Source: Porphyra umbilicalis (taxonomy: Eukaryota; Rhodophyta; Bangiophyceae; Bangiales; Bangiaceae). From it: a stretch of 64,000 nucleotides of DNA. Below the pieces are notes generated by a model. The model saw only the letters and a list, made by a program, of their open reading frames with translations, made no database searches and was not told where the DNA came from. This document shows positions 11,781 through 20,793 of the stretch, piece by piece. The DNA lies in assembly GCA_002049455.2 (NCBI GenBank), contig KV918835.1, forward strand, positions 62,001-126,000. Direction: 5' to 3'. Position numbers and translations under genes: made by a program. Every line of letters starts with the position of its first letter. Positions within the stretch are counted from its first letter, which is position 1.

Positions 11781-12259
11781 CGCTTGTGCGAATGGGTAGG
11801 CCACACAATGGGGAAGGGGACGACACGCTTGGCAAGGGGGGGGTGTGCGGCGGCGCGCGCGGGGCGGGTGGGGTTGCGGGCAGCGGCGGCGCGGGGGGCG
11901 GCGCGCCGCCTTGGCAAGGACGACACCAGACGCGGGATCCGGTCAAGGCAGTTGGTTGATCGACGAGCCTTGGATCGTCGCAGCTGACGGATGTGCCGAC
12001 TTTTCACGACCTCGTCGCAGAGTTGGGCTCGAAAAACGGGTGGGATCGTCACCCGACCCCGGTTTGGCAAGAGCCCACCACCTTGGTGCCGCTGCCCGCA
12101 CGGTCGGCCCTCTTGTGCGCGTGGTCGTGGCGGCGTCGAGCGGCAGCCGCGCGCGTCTTCCCCCTTCCCCCCCTTCCCACCCGCCCCGTGCCAGTGCCAC
12201 GCGTCCCGGTCGCCCCCCCTTGCGCCACCCCCCTCACGCGTGGCTCCCCTCGGCGTGCG
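11781..12259. promoter_or_regulatory. Divergent promoter region, Der / LYR gene
   Basis: About 480 bases separate the divergent starts of the Der gene and the LYR gene. The region is GC-rich with a less GC-rich core near 11,940-12,080. It must hold the leaders of both genes. No TATA box or other motif can be named. Confidence 0.4.
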
Positions 12260-12281
12260 CCCCCCCCCCCCCCCCCCCCCC
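12260..12281 (+). repeat. Poly-C tract (22 C) before LYR gene start
   Basis: An uninterrupted run of 22 C lies seven bases before the ATG at 12289, with GCGCGCC between. It is the third example of a sense-strand C run abutting a start codon in this part of the window. Confidence 0.85.
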
Positions 12282-12288
12282 GCGCGCC

Positions 12289-12576
12289 ATGTCGCCCGCC
12301 GCCGCCGCGGCGGCGGCCGCCCCCGCCAACGTCCTCCGCCTCTACCGCGGCCTGCTGCGCGCCGCGGCGCGGTACCCGTCCATCCGGCGGCAGGCCTACA
12401 CCGACGCCCTCAAGGCCGACTTTCGCGACTCCCGCACCGCGACGGGCGCCGCCCTCGAGTACAAGCTGCAGCTCGGCGCCATGGAGCTCCAGCGCCTCTC
12501 CGTCTACGCGCCGAGCCGCGACGCGGACGCGCCGAGGCGGATGACGCGGGAGCGGGATTTTACCATCCAGTTGTGA
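12289..12576 (+). CDS. LYR-motif (Complex1_LYR) mitochondrial protein, 95 aa
   Basis: Small basic LYR proteins are matrix adaptors for Fe-S cluster transfer or respiratory-complex assembly and bind acyl carrier protein. The signature is the L-Y-R tripeptide at residues 18-20 in VLRLYRGLLRAAARYP, followed by the family's conserved FRDSR-like pattern (ALKADFRDSRTATG, residues 40-53) and a second amphipathic helix (KLQLGAMELQRLSVY). The start is the ATG at 12289, which gives 95 residues, a normal family length; the frame is open further upstream, but through the C tract. Which LYRM member it is cannot be decided from sequence alone. It lacks a clear ISD11 signature. The gene is divergent from Der and has no intron. 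Confidence 0.8.
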   Translation: MSPAAAAAAAAPANVLRLYRGLLRAAARYPSIRRQAYTDALKADFRDSRTATGAALEYKLQLGAMELQRLSVYAPSRDADAPRRMTRERDFTIQL

Positions 12577-13366
12577 GGGCGCCGCCGGGTGTCGGGGGGA
12601 GGGGGGGGGTGGGGGGGGGAGCGGTGAGCGGCAGCCTCGGTATGGGGCATTGGTGAGGGGCTCCTGTGGGGCTTTGGTGGAGTTTTTCTTTTTTTGTGCT
12701 TTGGTGGGGCTGCTGCGGGACTCGTGTGCGTGGGACCGTACGGCATGCGTCGGCGCCTACTGCCTTTGGCTGGCTGCGGGGGGGCGGCGGAGCGGTCGCC
12801 ACTGGTGGGAGGTGGTGGCGCCGCCAGCGAGAGCGGGTGTGGGCGTGTCCTGCGCCTGCCGTGCGGGGGTGTCGTGACGGACGGAGCGCCGCCCCCGCGC
12901 GGTGGGTGTTGGACTGTGCCGCGCAGGCGGGCCGAGGGCGGCGACGGCCCGCGGGTCCCCGCGCGCCCCGTGGTGCGTGTCCTCTCTCGCAGCGTGCGCC
13001 GTCGAGGAGTACGCGGGGAATGCACGGCAGCGGTGACGGCATTGCCCCCACCGCCACGTCCATAGGCCCGGCTGTGGGTGGGGGCCTCCTCTACTGCGGC
13101 GGGGGGGGGGGAGGGCACTCGCCCCGGCTCGCGCTGGCTGTGCTTGGTGCTTGGGCGGTGGGGTGCGGACCTGCAGCTGAGTGTGGCCGTTTGTGATTCA
13201 ACATTAGGCGGGGTGGGTGGTACTGCCAAACGTGGAACAGGATACGGTGTGCTGCATGTCCCCGCCCAAACGCCCGGCGAGAAGTCAAATAACATAAATG
13301 AACGTCCCCCGCCCCCGTCTGGACTCTCAGACTCTCCTCGGCAAAGCTCCTCGGAACCAACGTGGC
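12577..13366. other. Intergenic region between LYR and LPA1-like genes
   Basis: The 3' flanks of two convergent genes. The sequence is G-rich on the plus strand with short G runs (12,595-12,620; 13,101-13,111). I see no coding region. Confidence 0.4.
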
Positions 13367-14908
13367 CTAGGCCGACTCGTCCGTGTCTCCCCCTGCGGGC
13401 TTCGTTGCCGGCGTTCGTGTCGGTGGCCCCTCCCCGTCTGCAATCGCGTCGATATCCCCCACAAGTTGTGACCAGGCGGGCATGCCCATGGAGCGCCCGC
13501 CGACCTTGCCGTTAAACTTGACAATGACGACGAGCACCTCGTCCGCCGCGCGCGCCTCGTCGACCTTGGCCGCCACCTTTTCCTCTGCAAACCACTCGAG
13601 CCACTCGGACGCCAAGACGGGCGTCGCGATCCAGTTGCCCGTCGGGAAGGTCACTTCGGCCTCGGCGGTGCCGCCCGCGGGCGGGAGGAGGAGCGGCACG
13701 ACCAGGATGCGCCGGTCGTAGAGCGCCCCTTTGAATTGCTCTGCCGACGCGACGGCGGCGGTGAGGATGGGCTCCCGGCCGGCCAAGATGACGAGCCGCC
13801 GCTTGGAGCGGAGGCCCCCAAGTTTGGTGATGACCTCCTTGGGGGGGACCGTGACTTTGAGGCGCGCGAGGGAGGCGCCCCGCGCAAGCCGCGACATGCG
13901 CCGCTCGCCGGTGCGCACTTCTTGGCGCAGCAGGAAGGCGCAGGTGAGGAGGACCCCAAAGTTGATCGCCAGCTGTGGGGTGGCGGACCAGTCGCCAGCA
14001 CGGGGCCAAGGGGATGCCGGCAGCGCATCGAGGAACAAGAGCAAACAAAACAAGTGGGCGCACACACAGAGGCGAGCACAAAAGAAAAAGCACGATGTGG
14101 TCAGTGTGCCAGCCAAACGCCGTCTGGCGACGCACAGCGTCGCCGCGGAGGCGTCCGACGCACACGGCGCCACACGGCGCCACACAGAGCCACACAGCGC
14201 CACACAGCGCCACACACAGCGCCACACAAAGCCACACAGAGCCACACAGAGCCACACGGCGCCGTCTGGCGACGCCACAGCGGCGGGGTTGGTTGGCCGC
14301 AGGTGACGCGCGCGTGAGCGCGTCGCGGAGAGAGCCCACCGCGTGGCGAAATTGGGCTTCAACCTGCCCCGCCGTCTGCCACCCACGTGCCGCCCCCATC
14401 GAGTCTCCACACCGACCCCAAAACGCACGTTGGGCAGCGTCTCATCCAGCGGCTGCACGCCGCGCACGCCCACGGCGGCGGCCACCACCCTGCTTGCCGC
14501 CACCAGGCTGCCGACGCCCGCCGACGCGGCCGAGGCGCCAAACACAAACATGCGGGCTTTACGAAAGGGCGCCTCCGTTTCCTCACGGAGGCGCGTCGCC
14601 TGGGAGTAGGCCGGCTTTGGCGACGGCGGCGGCGCATCGCCGAGCACCTCCACCGTCTGGGTGGTGCTCGCCTCCCCCGCGGGCGCTGGGCCATCCCCGT
14701 CGCTGCCGCCCGCCGCCATGCGGGCGGCGCGGGTGGCGGCGCCAGGCGGCGACCGCCGCCGTGCCGCAACCGCCGCACGCTGGCCAGTGACTGGGAGGGC
14801 GACGTTGCATCGCCGCCCGTCGAGACGGGCGCCGCCGCCGTGGCGGGCGGCGCCAGCCGCCACGGGCGTGGCGGCGGGAATAAAGGCCGGGCACAGGGCC
14901 CCCGCCAT
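13367..14908 (-). CDS. LPA1/REP27-like plastid PSII assembly protein
   Basis: Two exons: 14908-14417 and 13972-13367, with an intron 14416-13973 (GTCGGT...CACAG, 444 bp, phase 0), giving 365 aa. The start ATG at 14908 has a GCC-ATG-GCG context and begins a ~60-residue Ala/Arg-rich transit-like peptide. The mature part has APFRKARMFVFGASAASAG (first membrane segment), a DETLPNVRFG linker, a second membrane segment LAINFGVLLTCAFLL just after the splice junction, and a soluble domain with RRMSRLARGASLARLKV and KRRLVILAGREPI. This order (two transmembrane helices followed by an ERRMxRLxRGASLA block) is what I recall of the conserved C-terminal half of LOW PSII ACCUMULATION 1 / REP27, which helps D1 assembly in thylakoids. 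The TPR part of those proteins is absent. The family call is from memory of the motif; membrane topology is seen directly. Confidence 0.6.
   Translation of the reverse strand: MAGALCPAFIPAATPVAAGAARHGGGARLDGRRCNVALPVTGQRAAVAARRRSPPGAATRAARMAAGGSDGDGPAPAGEASTTQTVEVLGDAPPPSPKPAYSQATRLREETEAPFRKARMFVFGASAASAGVGSLVAASRVVAAAVGVRGVQPLDETLPNVRFGVGVETRWGRHVGGRRRGRLKPNFATRWALSATRSRARHLRPTNPAAVASPDGAVWLCVALCGFVWRCVWRCVALCGSVWRRVAPCASDASAATLCVARRRLAGTLTTSCFFFCARLCVCAHLFCLLLFLDALPASPWPRAGDWSATPQLAINFGVLLTCAFLLRQEVRTGERRMSRLARGASLARLKVTVPPKEVITKLGGLRSKRRLVILAGREPILTAAVASAEQFKGALYDRRILVVPLLLPPAGGTAEAEVTFPTGNWIATPVLASEWLEWFAEEKVAAKVDEARAADEVLVVIVKFNGKVGGRSMGMPAWSQLVGDIDAIADGEGPPTRTPATKPAGGDTDESA
14160..14262. 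repeat. Degenerate 10-11 bp tandem repeat in LPA1-like intron
   Basis: About nine imperfect copies of a GCCACACAGC-type unit lie inside the intron of the LPA1-like gene. On the sense strand they read as a GT-rich tract. Confidence 0.8.
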
Positions 14909-15905
14909 GGCGACAGGGGTGTCGGGCGTCATCAAGCGGCCAGCGGAAGGGAAATCGGGCTGGGCCAGAAGCACAGGGCCAGAGTGTGGGGCGGCGAGCG
15001 CGAGACAGGCCAAACTGCAGCAGGGGCCGTACGTCGCACACAAGACGCACCAGCGGCGGGACGAATGTGGAGGAGGTCCGCACAAGGGAGGTATCGTAGT
15101 CATAAGCAGGACGTACCCGTGGTGGGACTGACGTGGAGGTGGTCGGCACAGGGGGGGTATTGTCGTCGCAGCGATGTGGGGAGGGGGTGGTCGTGGAAGC
15201 GCGTCCCCACCAAGACGCATGGCCGAGGGTGACGATTTGTGGGGCTGAGCGCGATGCGCTCGCAGCAGAACCAGGGCCCTGGTTGGCCCTAGCTTGGGCC
15301 AGGTTGAGCCCATCGAAAGCTGGTCAATTGGGTAAAGTTTCTGCCCATCAATCAGGGGTCAATGGACTTCATGATTTGGTGGGTGGCCTGAAGACACCTT
15401 GGTCAAAATCTGATCACCAGAAATTCTACCTGCACGATCGGCGCCGAGACACCATCGGCTGCGCTCCCCTGGTTGGCTTGCGCGGCGTCCGTTGGCCGCC
15501 TGCCTGCGCGCAGGAGGGCGCCGCGGACGCTTGAGAGGGGCGCCCCTGGCCGCCCCGTCAGCTGACGCGCTGACAGACACGCCCCTCCTCTCCCTGGTGG
15601 CCACGGCACGCTGTTAGTGCTCGTGGGGCCAACCTCGTGTCGTGTTGGCCAGCGGCCGCGTCCCTTCCGCGCGGGCCTGCACCGTGCGTGCTTGCGCGCC
15701 GGGACGCGCTGTGCTGGACGTTGCCGAGTGTGCACCCCACGGCGCAGGCGGACCGGCTTGCCAGCTTGCGCACGCGTCTCTCGTCTTGCTCCCCTGCCAT
15801 TCGGACGACCCGCACCCTGGGCACCGAGACGCTGCTTCCCCGCCCCTAGACCGGCGCTCCGTCCACACACCCACCCCCTCCTACGGGCCAACGGCTGCGG
15901 TCATC
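14909..15905. other. Divergent intergenic region, LPA1-like / calmodulin
   Basis: A ~1-kb region between divergent starts. It contains two imperfect copies of a ~40-bp segment (near 15,066-15,110 and 15,131-15,170, each a TGGAGG(A/T)GGT core followed by GGTAT). The 300 bases before calmodulin are pyrimidine-rich. No gene is seen. Confidence 0.4.
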
Positions 15906-16992
15906 ATGCGTAGCGCCACCCAGGATCTCTCCGAGGAGACCATCAGGGAATTCAAGGAGGCATTTGCTCTGTTTGTACGTTCTTGGGTCGTTGGTCGTGG
16001 CCGTAGCCTGTAGGGTCTGTCCTGCTGTTGTGTCCTTTGGTCTGGCGTGCTGAGTTTCTGCAGAGGCAGGGCAATGACTGGTGGGCTGGTGTGGAGCCCC
16101 GCGCCGTTGTTGGTGAGTGGCTTCCGCCCACCATGTTGGGGGCTGGAGTGGTGCACCCCCCGGTGGCGGCACAGCCTCACGGGCGTGTGTCCCACCTGCC
16201 CTGTTTGCATTCCGGCGACCGCAAGCGTGCCCGAGGTCGGGCGGCCTGTCAGCCGAGCTTTCTGCGTGTCTCCTGTGCTGGGCCATCTCGGCACGAGCGC
16301 CATGTTTGGAAGTGTCTTCATGCTCGCTGGTGCAGCAGCGGGCTTCGTGGCGCATGTCAGCAGCGTCTTCGTTTATTAGGCTATTGGCAGTGCTGGTGCT
16401 GTCTTGTTGCTGGTAGGCGCCCTTGGCGTGCGTCAAACAGCCTGGGAGCGGCAGACTAACGCCTGTTGCGGTCGTTTTGTTGTATTTTGTCTTCCCCATT
16501 TCGCGCTGTGGCGCGAATGCGACGCGCGACGCGTCTGGTTTGGCCCCTACATGGCCGTGGTGTGATTTTGTATTGCTTTTGGTGCTCTGTTTCCCGCTCT
16601 AACAGGACAAGGATGGGGATGGCACCATCACGTCGACGGAGCTGGGTGCTGTCATGCGCTCTCTCGGCCAGCAGCCGACGGAGGCGGCGCTGAAGCAGAT
16701 GATCTCCGAGGTGGACGCGGACGGCTCGGGGACGATTGACTTCGCCGAGTTCTTGACGCTCATGTCCCGTAAGATGAAGTCGGCCGACTCCCAGGCGGAA
16801 ATTCTAGAGGCCTTCAAGGTGTTTGACAAGGACAACAGCGGCAAGATTAGTGCGGACGAGCTGCGCCAGGTGATGAACAACCTGGGCGAGAAGCTCTCGG
16901 ACGAGGAGGTGAACGAGATGATCCGGGAGGCGGACACCAACGGGGACGGTGAGATTGACGTGAAGGAGTTCGTCAAGATGATGCGACTTTGA
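15906..16992 (+). CDS. CAM: Calmodulin (151 aa, two exons)
   Basis: Calmodulin is the universal Ca2+ sensor. Exon 1 is 15906-15974, intron 15975-16605 (GTACGT...AACAG, 631 bp, phase 0) and exon 2 16606-16992, giving 151 residues, two more than the usual 149. The N-terminus [20 protein letters not shown] replaces the common MADQLTEEQ. All four EF-hand loops are intact: [36 protein letters not shown] and [12 protein letters not shown], each with acidic residues at loop positions 1 and 12. The intron falls after Phe of the first EF-hand's E-helix, directly before the first calcium loop. The C-terminus FVKMMRL is slightly divergent. No frame problem is seen, and the central linker ([13 protein letters not shown]) keeps the typical SD/AE pattern. 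The call is certain at family level. Confidence 0.97.
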
Positions 16993-17456
16993 GTGCAGCG
17001 GCCACTACTGGTAGCACCGTGCTTCTTGCCCGCTGTGCGTGAGGGAGGGGGGGCCAAGGCGTCCTTCTTGTGCTTGCGTTGTTTTTCTTGAATGTTCCTT
17101 GCCCATGTACCATGTAGCAGGATGTTGTGGACACCTGTGCTAGGCGTAGGATGGGCCGGCGCAGTGCCTGCCACTCGCGGTTGCTTCCGGCCTTGGCGAT
17201 TGCGACTGCTGTTGACTGGTCACTGGTCCGTGCCCGGCCGCCGAACGAGCGGTTCCTCGGCGCTCGATCCCGAGCACCTGGTCGCCGGCAACCCTGCGTG
17301 GCAATTGTGTACAACTGGGCATCCGTCACAGCTGCAGTCTCCTGCTCATCTGGCCAACGAGCAACACGGTAGCTCGTATACTTGCCCCACCAAAACAGCA
17401 TGCCGACGCAAGACGAGACGTACGGCTCGATCGTGGCTCGAGCGCTCCCGCCCACG
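16993..17456. other. 3' spacer, calmodulin / MOCS3
   Basis: The convergent 3' flanks of calmodulin and MOCS3. No further gene or clear element is seen. Confidence 0.4.
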
Positions 17457-19079
17457 TTAGTAGGCCGGGAAGCCCGGCCACGCGGCCAGCCCCCCTATTA
17501 TGTCCACCGCCTCCACGCCCGCCCCTCGCGCAGCCGCCACCGCCACGCGTGACTGGTTGCCGCGGCGGCACACGATAACCATACGGCGTATCGCGGCCGC
17601 CCCCTCGCCGGCATCTTTCCCTCCAATCAACCGGGTGGCCAAATCCGGCACGGCCGCCGCAAACCCATCCACCGGTACGTTCACCGAGCCGGGCACCGCA
17701 CACAGCTGGTACTGCGCCGCCGGCCGAACGTCGACAAGCAACGTGGCTGCCGCGCCGGCAGGTGTAAAGTAAGTGGCGGCAAACGCGTCGGCGGGCAGGC
17801 GCCACGCGGGCGGCAGATGGGGGGGCAACGCCGACGGTTGAAAAGGTACTACCGAACATGAGCCGGCGGGGGCCGCCGGCGCGCCAGAGGCGGTGTCCAC
17901 GTCTGTCGATCGGGGTACCGCCGCCGCCGCACCCTCTGCCGCAACAGCAACGGGTGGCGCGGCGGTGGCTGCGCGCGGCTTCCCGCGCGCCCAAGCCGCA
18001 TAGTCCACCCCCGCCGTCGACGTCACCGTGCGCGCCGGGGAGCACACCGCGCAGTCTGGGCGCGCTGGCCGCAGCGTGACGGTCGTAAACGCCCCGTCGG
18101 CGCCGTCAAAGAGCAGCATTCGGCGGGCGAGGACGGTCAATCCCGCCGCCGCCGCCGCGCCCGACGGGGGCAGCGGCACGCCCGGCGCTGGCGCGGCCGG
18201 GTCGTCAGGCGCGGCCGCCACGGCCGCCGGCGTGGCCAACACCTTGATGGCTTCGAGCGCTTGGAGCACGCCAATGACCCCGGGCACGGGGCCGAGCACC
18301 CCCGCCGTGTCGCACGAGCCGACGCATGACGGCGGCGGGGGCACTGGGAAGACGCAGCGCAAGCACACGCGACTGCTCTTCCGTGGCGGCAACAGAGTTC
18401 CCACGACTGGTGTCGCGGGCGACCCCGTGGGTGGGCGCGCGACGTCGACGGCCGACGCCTCCCAGTTGTACACGGTCAGCTGGCCGTCGGTGCCGACGGC
18501 GGCGCCCGCCACCAGCGGCACGCCGCCGAGCACACACGCGTCGTTAATTAGATAGCGAGCGGCCACATTGTCGGTGCAGTCGAGTACCACATCGTAAGCG
18601 GCAACGAGGGCCTCGGCGGTGGCGCCGCCCGGCCGGTCGCCGCCCGCAAAGGCGCTCCCATCCACCACCGTGACGTTGACGAGCGGGTTGATGGCACGCA
18701 CCGCAATGGCAAGCGACTCGGCTTTTTCCACGCCGACGCGATCGGTGGTGTGGCCGACTTGGCGGTGCAGGTTGGTCACCTCCACCACGTCGCCAGGGCG
18801 GTCGGCCAGCGCCAGGTGGCCAACACCCGCCGCACCGAGGTAGAGAGCGGCGGGGCAACCGAGGCCGCCGCAGCCGATGATGAGGGCACGGGAGGAGGAG
18901 AGGGCGATCTGCCGAGTCGGTCCAAAGACAGGCAGAAGCAGCTGCCGCGAATAGCGAGAAATGGATTCGGGGGGGAGGTTGGCGGGGGTGTAGGCGTCGG
19001 CGGGGGGCAGGCCAAGCGCTAAACTCCCGTTTGCAGCACTCGGAGGAGCAGCCAGGGGCGGGTCCGGGGGGACCATCAT
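17457..19079 (-). CDS. MOCS3: MOCS3/UBA4 adenylyltransferase-sulfurtransferase
   Basis: This E1-like enzyme adenylates the C-terminal Gly of MOCS2A and URM1 and then thiocarboxylates it, feeding molybdopterin synthesis and tRNA wobble-uridine 2-thiolation in the cytosol. The 540-aa product has a ThiF/MoeB domain: ISRYSRQLLLPVFG (residues 40-53), nucleotide-binding GCGGLG (69-74), LDCTDNVAARYLINDAC, a zinc CxxC pair (CLRC, then CAVC), and SCDTAGVLGPVPGVIG with the conserved Cys. A C-terminal rhodanese domain follows, with active-site loop CRRGNQSR (Cys ~504). The start is the ATG at 19079 (MMVPPDPP); the open frame continues upstream without a convincing Met, so a short upstream exon is possible. 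Length and domain order match animal and plant MOCS3 (~460 aa) with Ala/Pro-rich inserts between the domains. The gene is divergent from FabZ. Confidence 0.93.
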   Translation of the reverse strand: MMVPPDPPLAAPPSAANGSLALGLPPADAYTPANLPPESISRYSRQLLLPVFGPTRQIALSSSRALIIGCGGLGCPAALYLGAAGVGHLALADRPGDVVEVTNLHRQVGHTTDRVGVEKAESLAIAVRAINPLVNVTVVDGSAFAGGDRPGGATAEALVAAYDVVLDCTDNVAARYLINDACVLGGVPLVAGAAVGTDGQLTVYNWEASAVDVARPPTGSPATPVVGTLLPPRKSSRVCLRCVFPVPPPPSCVGSCDTAGVLGPVPGVIGVLQALEAIKVLATPAAVAAAPDDPAAPAPGVPLPPSGAAAAAGLTVLARRMLLFDGADGAFTTVTLRPARPDCAVCSPARTVTSTAGVDYAAWARGKPRAATAAPPVAVAAEGAAAAVPRSTDVDTASGAPAAPAGSCSVVPFQPSALPPHLPPAWRLPADAFAATYFTPAGAAATLLVDVRPAAQYQLCAVPGSVNVPVDGFAAAVPDLATRLIGGKDAGEGAAAIRRMVIVCRRGNQSRVAVAAARGAGVEAVDIIGGLAAWPGFPAY

Positions 19080-19731
19080 GTACAGGTCTGAAAACAACGC
19101 AAAAGAGGTGTGGTCGTATTGCAGGAGAACAGCATGAACAGTGGTGTTGAGTGACTTCCTGTCGTGATCGAGTGTGCTCGGAGACGGATCCGCTGGCAAA
19201 AGGAGTGACAAGGCCAATGGAGAATCCAAGCCATGGTTGATCCCGTCGATTGCAAGAATGCAAAAAGAAACAAGTGTCTGAGTTTGGAGCAACTTGATCC
19301 AGCGTCGACTCTCGCAGATATGTAGGGACCAAGTCGGCAGAGAAACAGAGACTCTTTGTCATCCTGGTGCCAGCGTCGTGCTGAACAGAAAACAGGGAGA
19401 ACCAACGACGAAAGCAAGGACAAGTATTAATGCGCTTCGCGTATACATTGGAGCGGTCTGTTGGTGAAAAAAAAATCACGAGCGCCGGAGATGCATCGAC
19501 TGGCTAGTCTCGACCAATCAGGTGACCGACAATCGATCTGTTTCTGTCGCTTGATCGATGTTGAGGTGGCCATCGCCTGTTCCTGTTCTCCGCGGCTGCG
19601 GCTGCAGTGCAGCTTCTTCGGCACTCCTTGTGCAATCGTCGCATTTGGCTCTGGGAACGGCGGCCGCGTTCTGTTTCCCTGAAACGCTTTCCACCGTGTC
19701 ATCTGCGTCGTTTCTTCGGCCTCGTCCCGCT
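19080..19731. promoter_or_regulatory. Divergent promoter region, MOCS3 / FabZ
   Basis: A 650-bp shared upstream region, clearly less GC-rich than the genes, with an A-run at 19,465-19,473. No specific factor site can be named. Confidence 0.45.
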
Positions 19732-20588
19732 ATGGCGTTTGTCATCCATGCGGCCTTAGTTCCGAGCGGGGCATTGACCCGCCGCCACGCCGGAGCGCCC
19801 AGTCGCCGCCCGACGGCTGTTGCGACGGGCCGTGGACGGTCCCTGTTGCGCGCTGCCGCTGTGTCAGAGGAGGTGTCGGAGTCAGAGGCACCCCAGAAGG
19901 AGGCGCCGATGGATGCCAAGACCATGTCCCTGAACGCTGCGAGTATGTTTATGACGCGCTGTATGTGGGTGTTCATCAGCTTGCTGTGCTTGTTCCGGAC
20001 TGGCACTGACTTTTTTGTCCCTCTGCTCAACCGCTATCTGATTACACGTTGATTTCGTTTGTCGCCTTTTTTGTTTGCACCTCTGTCTGGTTGCATCCAT
20101 GGAACCACCTGCACGTCATGTGGCCAGGCATGCCATCGGTGATGGATACCGTTGCCATCATGGGCGTCCTCCCCCACCGCTACCCGATCCTCCTCGTCGA
20201 CAAGGTCATCGCCTTCACCCCGGGCGAGTCGGTTGTTGCGGTGAAGTGCATCACGATGAACGAGCCGCAGTTCACGGGCCACTTCCCCGGCCGGCCCATC
20301 ATGCCTGGCGTCCTGATGATCGAGGCCATGGCTCAGACTGGCGGACTGGTCATGCTCCAGGAACCAATGACCGACGGCAAGGGGGACTTCTTTTTCGCTG
20401 GTCTGGACAACGTCAAGTGGCGCCGCCCAGTCGTACCGGGTGACGTGCTCGTCATGGAGATGGTGCTCAAATCATACAAGGCGCGCTTTGGCATCAGCAA
20501 GATGTCGGGGAAGGCATACGTGGGTGGGCAGCTGGCCGTCGAGGGGGACTTTACGTTTGCGATGGTCGTCGACAAGACGAAGAAGTGA
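19732..20588 (+). CDS. fabZ: FabZ 3-hydroxyacyl-ACP dehydratase, plastid
   Basis: FabZ dehydrates (3R)-hydroxyacyl-ACP in plastid type II fatty acid synthesis. Exon 1 is 19732-19942, intron 19943-20127 (GTATGT...GCCAG, phase 1) and exon 2 20128-20588, giving 223 aa. The join reads NAAS-MPSVMDTVAIMGVLPHRYP. The first ~45 residues (MAFVIHAALVPSGALTRRHA...) are rich in Ala, Arg and Ser with no acidic residue, as expected for a plastid transit peptide, and are followed by an acidic linker. The hot-dog domain has LPHRYPILLVDKV, GHFPGRPIMPGVLMIEAMAQ with catalytic His122 and Glu136, and the closing DNVKWRRPVVPGD. The family core is ~140-150 aa, and this is a normal plastid precursor length. It is divergent from MOCS3 and nearly abuts the convergent hypothetical gene. 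Confidence 0.95.
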
Positions 20589-20793
20589 GGCGAGGTTGTT
20601 CAGCAGGAAGGGTTGGAGGAGCCTTGCTGCCCCGCCGCTTCTTTTTCTAAGCTTGAGCATCACCTGCCAGACCGTATTCGTTTTCTGTGCGATTCATTGT
20701 CTTCACACGCGCCGCCCGCCCTACCTTGTTCCCCCCAGTCATCTGTACACAAGTGGCGTTGGGGTGGGCGAGTCTCGTCAGTCAAGGCAGCCG

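Noticed and set aside
12577-13366. Minus-strand Pro/Arg-rich frame downstream of the LYR gene
   Set aside because: Low complexity, no domain, overlaps the convergent 3' flanks, no plausible start.
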